Source of the DNA: Phaeodactylibacter xiamenensis
GTDB taxonomy: Bacteria > Bacteroidota > Bacteroidia > Chitinophagales > Saprospiraceae
Reading direction: 5' to 3'
NCBI RefSeq assembly: GCF_000759025.1
Contig: NZ_JPOS01000090.1
Location: forward strand, 124,001 to 188,000
Length of the DNA: 64,000 nt
Position numbers and translations under genes: made by a program. This document shows, in pieces, positions 24,786-32,943 of this stretch (position 1 is the stretch's first letter; each line of letters starts with the position of its first letter). The notes below the pieces were generated by a model, which searched no databases, was not told where the DNA came from, and was given only the letters and a program-made list of their open reading frames with translations.

Positions 24786-26123
24786 CTACACTTCCAGCCC
24801 GTGCCAGCGCTGAGAGCGCATATACCAGAGGACAATGCCCATCATCACAATCCAGTACAGGATTTCAGAAGCCCACGCCCAGGGCAGTCCCAAGTTGGTA
24901 TGGTTGACAACGATGTAGATGTATGCGAGGTAGACAACGGCGCAGATGGTTTGAATGATCAGCCCGAAGAAAGTCGCACCTGTCCCTGCCATCCCATTGA
25001 AGTACACACTACCGATACTGAAGGCTGTAAGAATGCCTGCTAATACATAAAAAACCGGTTGTGCTTCGGTGATCAGCGACATATCAGCCCCGCCCAGAAG
25101 CGGGTACAGCAATTCGTGCGGAAAAAGGACCACCGGCAGGGTGATGATCATGGTAGTCAGCCAGCAGATTTTAGCTGTTTTCCAGATAATGGGAACGACC
25201 GCCTGCCGCTTGCGCTGCCCAATGAAATTACTGACCAGCGTATTCACCCCGCTGGCAAAGCCCCAGGTGGGAATGGACAAAATGAGGTAAACCATGCGCA
25301 CCAGGTTGGTAATGGCTAGTTCGCGTTCGCCCAGGTTCTCTACAATACCAAAGAAGACGAACCAGCTGCCCAGCCCGACAAAAGACTGCGCCACAATAGG
25401 CAGGGCCAGCTTGTACTGCTGCCTGATAAGCTCCAGGTCCACATTGGGCAGCTTGAACAGCCGGTAGCGGTGCGCTTCCCGGTCAAAGAAAATGTATACC
25501 ATAAATACAGCAAAGGCAACAATCTCCGCGATTGTGCTCGCCAGCCCGGCCCCCGCAATGCCCATGGCCGGCAGGCCCCAGTGACCGAAGATCAGCCCGT
25601 AGTTGAGCGCAATATTCACAATGCCCAGAATGACCGTATCCACGATAATGAAGGTGGTCCGCGCCACCCCGGTATATAGTGCAATCACCGCCACCCCGGT
25701 ATAACTGAAAAAGACGCCCCAGGAGCGGGTATCCAGGTATTCCAGGCTTTTCGTGAAAACGACTTCCGAATTGACAAACAGCCCGAAAAAGTAGTAGCAG
25801 CCGTACTGCATGATAAAAAACATGACCACTGCGAGCGCCAGTTCGAAGTAAACCATAGAGTAGAACGTCCGCCCCACTTCCTCCAGGGCCTCCTCCCCTG
25901 CCCTACGCGCGATCATAATCTGACCGCCCCGGGAAAACCCGTAGCCAATGGCGGCGATGACCAGGTAGAAGACACCCACGAAGCCAATTGAAGCAAAGTC
26001 CTCCTCGCTCAGGTGGTACAAAAACACGCTATCGCTGAGCGCCACCACGTTCTGTGCGGCGCTGCCCAACATGATAGGAGCCGAAATGGAGAGGATCTGC
26101 CGATATGACGTGCGTAGGCGCAT
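24786..26123 (-). CDS. MATE family efflux transporter
   Basis: About 445 residues, twelve predicted membrane helices, an inner-membrane multidrug/toxin extrusion pump of the NorM/DinF group. Typical segments: ISAPIMLGSAAQNVVALSD in helix 1 and the GLPAMGIAGAGLASTIAEIV repeat. The ATG at 26123 is preferred to the TTG at 26132. First gene of the leftward run that continues through the two T9SS cargo genes. Substrate unknown. Confidence 0.9.
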   Translation of the reverse strand: MRLRTSYRQILSISAPIMLGSAAQNVVALSDSVFLYHLSEEDFASIGFVGVFYLVIAAIGYGFSRGGQIMIARRAGEEALEEVGRTFYSMVYFELALAVVMFFIMQYGCYYFFGLFVNSEVVFTKSLEYLDTRSWGVFFSYTGVAVIALYTGVARTTFIIVDTVILGIVNIALNYGLIFGHWGLPAMGIAGAGLASTIAEIVAFAVFMVYIFFDREAHRYRLFKLPNVDLELIRQQYKLALPIVAQSFVGLGSWFVFFGIVENLGERELAITNLVRMVYLILSIPTWGFASGVNTLVSNFIGQRKRQAVVPIIWKTAKICWLTTMIITLPVVLFPHELLYPLLGGADMSLITEAQPVFYVLAGILTAFSIGSVYFNGMAGTGATFFGLIIQTICAVVYLAYIYIVVNHTNLGLPWAWASEILYWIVMMGIVLWYMRSQRWHGLEV

Positions 26124-26260
26124 GGGTGGCAAAAGTAGGCAGGCAGAAAATGATTAGCACTAATTTACCCTCAATTTTCAAAATTTTCCTGCAATCTTTG
26201 ACCTTTGTATCCATTTATCGTGTCTCTTACTAAACTTTCACCTGACCTTAATTTTTAACC

Positions 26261-28438
26261 ATGAGATTATATACTTTCCTGATGGCGCTGATCATAACTG
26301 TGGCGCTGCTGTCCTGCGGGAGCGACCCCGCTGGCCAAACCGAAAAAACAACCAGCAAGATGTACGAAAAAACCGGGCTTGAACAGCCCCAGGCTGCCAA
26401 AAAACCTAAAGAACTTACCATCCACGGTGATACCCGCGTAGACGACTACTACTGGCTCAACCAAAGAGAGGACGAGGAAGTCCTCGCCTATCTGAATGCC
26501 GAAAATACTTACACCAAAAGCATGATGAGCCACCTGGATACTTTCCAGGAAAAGCTATACCAGGAAATCATTGCCCGGATTAAACCGGATGACACATCCG
26601 TACCCTACAAGGATAACGGCTATTTTTATATTACCCGGTTCGAAAAAGAAAAGGAATACCCGATTTACAGCCGTAAAAAAGGCAGCCTTGATGCCCCGGA
26701 GGAGATTATGCTCAATGCCAACGAACTGGCGGAGGGCTTCGATTACTACAATATTGGTGGACGGGCTGTCAGCCCCGACAACCGGCTGCTGGCTTACGGG
26801 CAGGATACACTGAGCCGCCGCATTTACACCCTGCGCTTCAAAAACCTGGAGACGGGCGAGATGCTGCCCGATCAAATCCCCGGCACTACCGGAAGTGCGG
26901 TGTGGGCCAATGATAACGAAACGGTATTCTACACCCTCAAAGACGAGACTACACTGCGCAGCTATAAGGTCATGCGCCACCGCCTTGGCACACCAGTTGA
27001 GGAAGATGTGGAAGTCTACAGTGAAGACGATGCCACCTTCCTGGCATTTGCCTACAAAACCAAATCGGATAAATATATCGTAGTGGGCTCCTATGCTACC
27101 CTTAGCCAGGAATACCGGGTTCTGGACGCCAATAAGCCTGAAGGGGAATTCCGCATTATTCAGCCCCGGGAACGCGGCCTGGAATACAGCATCGCCCACT
27201 TTGGCGACCATTTTTACATCCGCACCAATCTGGATGCCCAAAACTTCCGGCTCATGAAAACACCGGAAGAAAAGACTACAAAGGACAACTGGGAAGAAGT
27301 CATCCCCCACCGCAAAGATGTGCTGCTGGAAGACATGGAAATCTTCAAGGACTACCTCGTGCTCTCTGAGCGCAAGGCTGGCATCACTCAGCTAAGGGTG
27401 CGCCCATGGGAAGGTGAAGAACACTACATCGACTTCGGTGAGGATGCCTATCTGGCATACACATCTGTCAATCCGGAGTTCGATACCAAAATTTTGCGCA
27501 TTGGCTACACGTCCATGACTACCCCCAATACCACTTACGACTACGACATGGAAGGGCGGACTTTCGAACTGCTCAAGCAGCAGGAAGTGGTCGGTGGCTT
27601 CAACCCGGAGGAGTACCAATCAGAGCGGCTGATGGTCAAAGCCCGGGACGGCGTAGAAGTGCCCGTCTCCATGGTGTACCGCAAAGGCTTCAAAAAGGAC
27701 GGCACTCAGCCGCTGCTCCTGTACGGCTACGGTTCCTACGGCAACAGCATGGAGCCCTACTTCAGCTCGGTGCGCCTTAGCCTGCTCGACCGGGGCTTCG
27801 CCTATGCTATTGCCCACATTCGGGGCGGGGAGGAAATGGGCCGCCACTGGTACGAAGATGGCAAGTTGCTTAACAAGAAAAACACCTTCACTGATTTCAT
27901 TGACGTTGCAGACCACCTCGTTGCCGAAAACTACACAAGCAAGGAGCAGTTGTTTGCCATGGGCGGCAGCGCCGGCGGCTTGCTGATGGGCGCGGTAATC
28001 AATATGCGCCCCGACCTTTGGAAAGGCGTAATCGCGGCGGTCCCCTTTGTGGATGTGGTCACAACGATGCTCGACGAGTCTATCCCGCTAACCACCGGTG
28101 AGTTTGACGAATGGGGCAATCCAAAAGACAAAACCTACTACGACTACATCAAGTCCTACTCGCCCTACGATAATGTGGAGGCCAAGGAATACCCGGCTAT
28201 GATGGTCACGACCGGGCTGCATGACTCTCAGGTGCAATACTGGGAGCCCGCCAAGTGGGTTGCCAAGCTTCGTGAAGTCAAAACCGACCAGAACCCATTG
28301 CTGCTGCATACCAATATGGAGGCAGGCCACGGGGGCGCTTCGGGCCGCTACCAACGTTATAAGGAAACCGCTATGGAGTATGCCTTCCTGCTTGATTTGG
28401 CTGGCCGGGCGGAAGTGACAGAGCCCGTTAAGGATTAA
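26261..28438 (+). CDS. Prolyl oligopeptidase family (S9A) lipoprotein, oligopeptidase B-like
   Basis: A 725-residue serine peptidase with a lipoprotein signal (VALLSCGS). N-terminal beta-propeller (about 85-440) guards the C-terminal alpha/beta-hydrolase. Catalytic triad: S570 in MGGSAGGLL, D655 in TGLHDSQV and H690 in EAGHGGASGR. The HIRGGEEMGRHWYEDG segment marks oligopeptidase B (cleavage after basic residues) rather than prolyl oligopeptidase. Anchoring to a membrane is typical of Bacteroidota forms. Followed by a strong hairpin. The gene name ptrB is not assigned because specificity is not shown. Confidence 0.92.
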   Translation: MRLYTFLMALIITVALLSCGSDPAGQTEKTTSKMYEKTGLEQPQAAKKPKELTIHGDTRVDDYYWLNQREDEEVLAYLNAENTYTKSMMSHLDTFQEKLYQEIIARIKPDDTSVPYKDNGYFYITRFEKEKEYPIYSRKKGSLDAPEEIMLNANELAEGFDYYNIGGRAVSPDNRLLAYGQDTLSRRIYTLRFKNLETGEMLPDQIPGTTGSAVWANDNETVFYTLKDETTLRSYKVMRHRLGTPVEEDVEVYSEDDATFLAFAYKTKSDKYIVVGSYATLSQEYRVLDANKPEGEFRIIQPRERGLEYSIAHFGDHFYIRTNLDAQNFRLMKTPEEKTTKDNWEEVIPHRKDVLLEDMEIFKDYLVLSERKAGITQLRVRPWEGEEHYIDFGEDAYLAYTSVNPEFDTKILRIGYTSMTTPNTTYDYDMEGRTFELLKQQEVVGGFNPEEYQSERLMVKARDGVEVPVSMVYRKGFKKDGTQPLLLYGYGSYGNSMEPYFSSVRLSLLDRGFAYAIAHIRGGEEMGRHWYEDGKLLNKKNTFTDFIDVADHLVAENYTSKEQLFAMGGSAGGLLMGAVINMRPDLWKGVIAAVPFVDVVTTMLDESIPLTTGEFDEWGNPKDKTYYDYIKSYSPYDNVEAKEYPAMMVTTGLHDSQVQYWEPAKWVAKLREVKTDQNPLLLHTNMEAGHGGASGRYQRYKETAMEYAFLLDLAGRAEVTEPVKD

Positions 28439-28460
28439 GACGTAGTAAAACTGTTTTTGC

Positions 28461-28506
28461 AAGCGGGAGCGCTCTAACCTTCGAAGAAGGTGAAGCGCTC
28501 CCGCTT
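28461..28506 (+). terminator. Strong hairpin after S9 peptidase gene
   Basis: Thirteen-base perfect arms (AAGCGGGAGCGCT at 28461-28473; complement at 28494-28506) with an inner AACCTTC/GAAGGT stem. No clear T tract follows, and the dispersed repeat copy A begins four bases later. Probably acts in transcript ending or 3' protection. Confidence 0.55.
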
Positions 28507-28510
28507 ACGT

Positions 28511-28729
28511 TATACTGACGATTAAGTGGTTTGCCACAGCAAACCTACTCAATATCAGCATTTACGCTGAGAAGTGGCTTGCGCTTGCCCTGACAAGCTA
28601 TGCTTCGTCAGTGGCCGATGTCGCAAATCCAAGATTCCAGACGATGAATGTCTGGATCAAAGACCCGACATTTATCGTTCCCCGTGCTCGCCGTTAGCGT
28701 CAGTAGGCGACCACTTCGTATTGCGTATA
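28511..28729. repeat. Dispersed structured repeat, copy A
   Basis: One of four copies in this window (others at 29041, 58583, 61255). Begins TATACTGACGATTAAGTGGT and ends CCACTTCGTATTGCGTATA; the ends are imperfect inverted repeats sharing TATAC and AAGTGGT. Internal hairpins: GGTTTGC-CACA-GCAAACC near the left end and CCAGAC-gatgaat-GTCTGG in the middle. Open frames inside are not proteins. Together with copy B and the intervening DNA it fills 28439-29213, where no gene is seen. Confidence 0.85.
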
Positions 28730-28841
28730 CCACGCTCTACGCTTCAAAATTGCCTGTTTCTGACACCCCTGCCTGAACCAAGTCAGGGTTTCTGCCATTT
28801 ATTACATTGGGTTGGTGCAATACTTCCCGGACTAAGTCTGC

Positions 28842-28982
28842 ATAACAAATTGCACTTTTTGAATAGCCTGGCAGCATTTGCTGTTTGCCTTGGATAAGCT
28901 GGAGCAGAGCGGGAAGCTCTACCCCAGCAGCCCTAGCGCTTAAGTGCAGAGGTTTGCCTTTCTGTTTTGTGCAATTTGTTAT
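28842..28982. repeat. 141-bp element bounded by 14-bp inverted repeats
   Basis: ATAACAAATTGCAC at 28842-28855 is the exact complement of GTGCAATTTGTTAT at 28969-28982. Inside is a second perfect hairpin AGAGC-GGGAA-GCTCT within a GCTGG...CCAGC stem. It sits between repeat copies A and B. It may be a miniature mobile element or a structured site; no coding capacity. Confidence 0.6.
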
Positions 28983-29040
28983 ACACGCCCGGACGCAAAG
29001 CCCGTTTCAGGAAACCTTATTTTTCCGTATATTGCCCAAT

Positions 29041-29174
29041 TATGCTGATATTGAGTGGTCTGCCACAGCAAACCACTCAATATCGGCATTTACGCTGGAA
29101 AGTGGCTTGCGCTTGCCCTGACAAACTATGCTTCGTCAGTGGCCGATATCACAAACCACTTCGTATTGCGTATA
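29041..29174. repeat. Dispersed structured repeat, copy B (short)
   Basis: Shortened, more diverged copy of the repeat at 28511: starts TATGCTGATATTGAGTGGTC, keeps the CAGCAAACCACTCAATATC and GTGGCTTGCGCTTGCCCTGA blocks, lacks the middle CCAGAC hairpin, and ends AACCACTTCGTATTGCGTATA 40 bp before the acyl-CoA dehydrogenase start. Confidence 0.8.
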
Positions 29175-29213
29175 CCCTAACCAATTCTCAAATTATCTCA
29201 AATCGTTATTTGT

Positions 29214-30359
29214 ATGAGTGTTGAAACCATTAATAATCTTCAGCTCATTAAAGAAAGTGCGCGCGACTTCGCTGAAAACTACATCCGTCCTCACGTTATG
29301 GAGTGGGACGAGTCTCAGGAATTCCCGGTCGAAGTGTTCCAGCAAATGGGACAGTATGGCTTCCTCGGCGTATTGGTGCCGGAAAAATACAACGGTTCCG
29401 GACTGGGCTATCAGGAATACATCACCGTGATCGAAGAGATCGGTAAGGTATGCGGATCGATTGGGCTTTCAGTGGCTGCCCACAACTCTCTGTGCACCAA
29501 TCATATCCTGATGTTTGGTAATGAAGAGCAAAAGCTAAAGTACCTGCCCAAGCTGGCTACCGGCGAATTTATCGGTGCCTGGGGCCTTACAGAGCCCAAT
29601 ACCGGAAGTGATGCCGGGCGCATGAAGACTGTCGCAGAACAAGATGGCGACTACTACGTGCTTAACGGCGCCAAGAACTTCATCACCCACGGCAAATCGG
29701 GCCACGTAGCCGTTGTGATTGCCCGTACCGGCGAGCCACTGGACAGCCACGGTATGACCGCCTTCATCATTGAACGGGGCACACCGGGCTTCGAAGCCGG
29801 CAAAAAGGAAAACAAGCTGGGCATGCGCGCCAGCGAAACGGCAGAACTGATCTTCAACGACTGCCGGGTACACAAAAGCCAAATCCTCGGTGAGGTAGGC
29901 GATGGCTTCATTCAGTCCATGAAAATCCTGGATGGCGGCCGGATCTCCATTGCTGCTCTCGCACTTGGCATCGCCAAAGGCGCCTACGAGGCATCCGTAC
30001 AGTATTCCAAGGAGCGGCAGCAGTTTGGCAAGCCGATTTCCTCCTTCCAGGCCATCGGCTTCAAGTTGGCTGATATGGCGACTAAAATCCAGGCTGCTGA
30101 GCTGCTCACCCGCAAAGCCGGGCGCATGAAAGACAATGGCGAGCGGGTAACCAAAGTATCCGCCATGGCCAAGTACTACGCTTCTGAAGCTTCCGTGGCG
30201 ATTGCCAATGAGGCTGTTCAGATTTTCGGCGGCTATGGCTATATCAAAGATTTCCCTGTGGAGAAATACTACCGGGATGCCAAGCTTTGCACCATTGGAG
30301 AAGGCACTTCTGAGATTCAGAAACTGGTCATCTCCCGCGAGGTGTTGAAGGAAGGATAA
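29214..30359 (+). CDS. Acyl-CoA dehydrogenase
   Basis: A 381-residue FAD flavoenzyme introducing the alpha,beta double bond in acyl-CoA beta-oxidation. Full domain set: N-terminal helices, middle beta domain (AWGLTEPNTGSDAGRMKT) and C-terminal helices with ERQQFGKPISSFQAIGFKLA. The catalytic base is E363 in CTIGEGTSEIQ, the position used by short/medium-chain and glutaryl-type enzymes. Tetrameric cytosolic enzyme; electrons pass to ETF. No ETF or thiolase gene is adjacent. Chain-length preference cannot be set from sequence alone. Confidence 0.95.
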   Translation: MSVETINNLQLIKESARDFAENYIRPHVMEWDESQEFPVEVFQQMGQYGFLGVLVPEKYNGSGLGYQEYITVIEEIGKVCGSIGLSVAAHNSLCTNHILMFGNEEQKLKYLPKLATGEFIGAWGLTEPNTGSDAGRMKTVAEQDGDYYVLNGAKNFITHGKSGHVAVVIARTGEPLDSHGMTAFIIERGTPGFEAGKKENKLGMRASETAELIFNDCRVHKSQILGEVGDGFIQSMKILDGGRISIAALALGIAKGAYEASVQYSKERQQFGKPISSFQAIGFKLADMATKIQAAELLTRKAGRMKDNGERVTKVSAMAKYYASEASVAIANEAVQIFGGYGYIKDFPVEKYYRDAKLCTIGEGTSEIQKLVISREVLKEG

Positions 30360-30398
30360 AAACAAAATGGGGGAATCAGCATTATAACTGGTTTCCCC
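30355..30398 (-). terminator. Hairpin with T-rich tail between convergent genes
   Basis: Arms GGGGGAATCAG (30369-30379) and CTGGTTTCCCC (30388-30398), two mismatches. On the minus strand it is followed by ATTTTGTTTTTATC, a plausible terminator of the leftward LytT operon; it may also serve the rightward dehydrogenase gene. Confidence 0.5.
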
Positions 30399-30433
30399 AT
30401 TCTAATTTCAACTGTAGAGCAGCACGCACCGCT

Positions 30434-31189
30434 TTACCCGCCCAGCCAAGTCCGAAAATCACTTACCCGGTCCCGGCTTACTGTCGTCTCTTCCCCATCC
30501 TGCAGCTTAATTTTCAGACGGGCATTGGAGTAAACCGTCGTTTGGTCAATCGCCTCAATGTGGACGATGTACTGCCGGTTGGTCCGGAAGAAGTACTTTG
30601 GATCAAGCAGCGCTTCGAGTTCCTCCAGGGTGTACTCCAGCGCATGCTTTTTGCCATCTGCATGGCGGATCCAGGTCGTTTTATGCTCCGTGAATAGATA
30701 TCTGATGTCTTCTGCCCGAATGCTCAGGAACTGATGCCCTGTTTTCACCACAAAGCGTTCTTTGTATCGCCTTTGCATGGATTGCAGCAACTGCTCCACC
30801 TGCTGTAGCTGAACCGTAGGCTGCCCAAATTTCTCCTTCAAATCTTCATACTGTGCCAGCGCCTGCTCCAGGTCGGTCTTTCCAATGGGTTTGAGCAAAT
30901 AGTCAATGCTGTTGACTTTGAAGGCTTTCAGCGTGTACTGATCGTAAGCCGTCGTGAAAATGACCGGACAGGGCACCTTTACCGATTCAAATACCTGAAA
31001 ACTCGCCCCATCTGCCAGCTGAATATCAAAGAAAGCCAGATCAGGCCGGACACCGGTACTAAAATAGCTGACTGCATCCTCTACAGTGTCTAAAATGGCC
31101 AGGATTTCAATATCAGGCCGCAATTTTTCCAGCATTAGCTGCAGGCGCTCTGCTGCGAGTGCTTCGTCTTCCAGGATGAGTGCACGCAT
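30434..31189 (-). CDS. LytTR-family response regulator
   Basis: About 251 residues from the ATG at 31189 (MRALILEDEALAAERL). Receiver domain with phospho-acceptor D55 (LAFFDIQLADG) and Lys in LLKPIGK, followed by a LytTR DNA-binding domain (SIRAEDIRYLFTEHKTTWI, FFRTNRQYIVHIEAI). The ATG overlaps the original stop of the histidine kinase gene (TAATG), showing the two genes were translationally coupled. The longer frame to 31270 is part of the kinase remnant in another frame. Its partner kinase now carries a premature stop. Confidence 0.93.
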   Translation of the reverse strand: MRALILEDEALAAERLQLMLEKLRPDIEILAILDTVEDAVSYFSTGVRPDLAFFDIQLADGASFQVFESVKVPCPVIFTTAYDQYTLKAFKVNSIDYLLKPIGKTDLEQALAQYEDLKEKFGQPTVQLQQVEQLLQSMQRRYKERFVVKTGHQFLSIRAEDIRYLFTEHKTTWIRHADGKKHALEYTLEELEALLDPKYFFRTNRQYIVHIEAIDQTTVYSNARLKIKLQDGEETTVSRDRVSDFRTWLGG

Positions 31190-31320
31190 TATTGTTCGTT
31201 GAGTTGAAGGATAGGTACTTTGACAGAGAAAGTGTTGTTCTCTGTCTTCACTTCCAGGGACTGCCCGCACAGATAGCGGTAGCGTTCCTGAATATTAGGC
31301 AGCCCTACGCCCAGGGAGGT
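31189..31320 (-). pseudogene. Severed C-terminus of the LytS-type kinase
   Basis: Directly after the TAG at 31321-31323 the same frame continues for 43 codons to TAA at 31189-31191: TSLGVGLPNIQERYRYL, then CGQSLEVKTENNTFSVKVPI and so on. GVGLPNIQERY is the G2 box and following helix that every LytS-type kinase has at its C-terminus, so this is the missing end of the upstream gene, not random DNA. It has no start of its own. Confidence 0.85.
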
Positions 31321-32244
31321 CTACTGATTTCCCTTTAGCTGTAGGGAGTTGCTGATCGTCAGCGTGCCATTTTGCCGGGTGATCGACAGGTGCAGGGGCT
31401 GCTTTTTGGAAGCGATGTTGTGCTTTACCGCATTCTCGGCCAGCATTTGAAGGGTCAGGGGCACGACGGCATCGGTTGGCTCTACGTCCACTGCGGTCTC
31501 CACTTTCAGTGACTCACCAAAGCGGATTTCCAGCAAAAAGAGGTAGGCTTTGAGCATTTCCATCTCCTGCTCCAGTGAAATCAGCTCCTGTTGCTGCGTT
31601 TCCAGAACATAGCGGTACACTTTTGACAATTGTTGGATGAACTCCGCAGCCAGGTCAGCGTCTTTGTAGACCAGGTTAGACAACACATTGAAGCTATTGA
31701 ACAGAAAATGTGGATTCACCTGGTTTTTGAGGGCTTCATACTTGGCTGCCAGGGCGGCCCGTTTATGCTCCTCGGCTTCCTTGAATGAGGCTTTCCAGGC
31801 GAGGAAAAAGCCGCGGCCATGCAGGAAAGTCCCCACGAATAAAGTAATCAGCACTACCGTCAGTGGGAAGGTATAGCCCACATTTCTCAGAGCCTGCAAA
31901 GGAGCGATACCGTAAACCAGGCCTGCATAAAGGAAAAGCACCAGCATGGCCACAACGAGCGAATAGAGCACCATCAGTACCAGGCTTACTACTACCCTTT
32001 TTGCGGGGGCTTCCAGCCAGGGTATTTTAGTGTCTAACCACTCTACCAGCATTCCGCTACCTATTCCGATGAGTACCCAAAGAATGCCATTCACCGTGAA
32101 ATTGGACAGAAATTCCACCCACTCCCCTTCGGCAAGCAAATACCAGCCGAAGGTAAGAGTGATTGCCCCCCCGCCCAGCAGGAATTGTTTGAGGAGGCTT
32201 TTCCACCTCAGGTCTCGCGTCCAGCTATGATTTTGTTCTGACAT
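31321..32244 (-). CDS. LytS-type sensor histidine kinase, truncated by an in-frame amber codon
   Basis: 307 residues: four membrane helices (about 20-38, 50-68, 84-112, 122-142), a short coiled coil, then the His_kinase domain with phospho-acceptor H179 in NQVNPHFLFNSFN, and the start of the HATPase domain (N box LAENAVKHNIASKK). The frame stops at TAG right before GVGLPNI, the glycine box that closes the ATP lid; 43 further codons continue in frame to the start of the response regulator gene. Without them ATP binding should fail, unless the amber codon is read through or the base is a sequencing error. The upstream gene overlaps by one base (TAATG), so this is an operon member. Confidence 0.9.
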   Translation of the reverse strand: MSEQNHSWTRDLRWKSLLKQFLLGGGAITLTFGWYLLAEGEWVEFLSNFTVNGILWVLIGIGSGMLVEWLDTKIPWLEAPAKRVVVSLVLMVLYSLVVAMLVLFLYAGLVYGIAPLQALRNVGYTFPLTVVLITLFVGTFLHGRGFFLAWKASFKEAEEHKRAALAAKYEALKNQVNPHFLFNSFNVLSNLVYKDADLAAEFIQQLSKVYRYVLETQQQELISLEQEMEMLKAYLFLLEIRFGESLKVETAVDVEPTDAVVPLTLQMLAENAVKHNIASKKQPLHLSITRQNGTLTISNSLQLKGNQ

Positions 32245-32915
32245 TATTTTTCTTCTTTTTCCAGTTTAGCAGTAGCCTGTTCCAGCAGCTGTTGGTTGAA
32301 GTAGCTGCCCCAGGCAGGGTGCATTGGCGACGCAGGCTCGTAGCTTTCGAACCGTTCCGCTGCTTTTTCCAGATAGGATACCGCACGCTCCGGTCCGCCG
32401 CCATACATAGCAGGCATATAAAACAAGTGCATGCCCATCAGGTGGTAAGCTCTTGGATGATCAGGCCCGGCTTCGATAGCTGTTTGGTAAGCGGCTACGC
32501 TCTGCGGGCTGTACATTGGGCCGTTACCCATAGGGTCCGCCCAGATATGCCCTGTGTAAATATAACCCTGCAGGGCGAGAATTTCCGGATTTTCGGGAGA
32601 GATCTCTTTGGCTTTATCCAATGCGCCCTGCGCTTTTTCCAGGAAAGCGGTGATTTGGTCCGGCTTGCCCTGCTGCATGGCGCCTACCGCTTGCATGATG
32701 TGGCAGTAAGACTGATAGTAGGCCGGCAGCCATTCGCCTTCGGGAGCGGCAGCGGTGATGCGCTCGAAAGTATTGGCCGGAGCGGAAAAGTCGCGGGTTT
32801 GCTCGGCCGCCTGCAGCTCGCCTACTGCTTTTTCCATGGCTGCAGTGTACCGGTCGTTTTGTGCGAAGGTGGAAATGGACAATGCCAGGCTGAAAAGAAT
32901 GATTAAAGCTCTCAT
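32244..32915 (-). CDS. Secreted TPR-like protein
   Basis: A 223-residue exported protein (signal peptide MRALIILFSLALSISTFAQ) with helical repeats of TPR type: FLEKAQGALDKAKEISPENPEILALQGYIY and AYQTAIEAGPDHPRAYHLMGMHL, AVSYLEKAAERFESYEPASP. No catalytic motif. The family is frequent beside TonB receptors and LytS/LytT pairs in Bacteroidota; it probably mediates protein contacts in the periplasm. Between the receptor and kinase genes, overlapping the latter by one base. Confidence 0.82.
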   Translation of the reverse strand: MRALIILFSLALSISTFAQNDRYTAAMEKAVGELQAAEQTRDFSAPANTFERITAAAPEGEWLPAYYQSYCHIMQAVGAMQQGKPDQITAFLEKAQGALDKAKEISPENPEILALQGYIYTGHIWADPMGNGPMYSPQSVAAYQTAIEAGPDHPRAYHLMGMHLFYMPAMYGGGPERAVSYLEKAAERFESYEPASPMHPAWGSYFNQQLLEQATAKLEKEEK

Positions 32916-32943
32916 GATAGTTGGATTTTTATGATATAAAAAA

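Noticed and set aside
28842-28982. A definite integron attC site
   Set aside because: The terminal arms only partly fit the attC consensus and there is no integrase or cassette gene; kept only as a low-rated possibility.
28574-29224. Open frames within 28574-29224
   Set aside because: They run through dispersed repeats A and B, are not conserved between the copies and have no start signals; the region is treated as repeat DNA.
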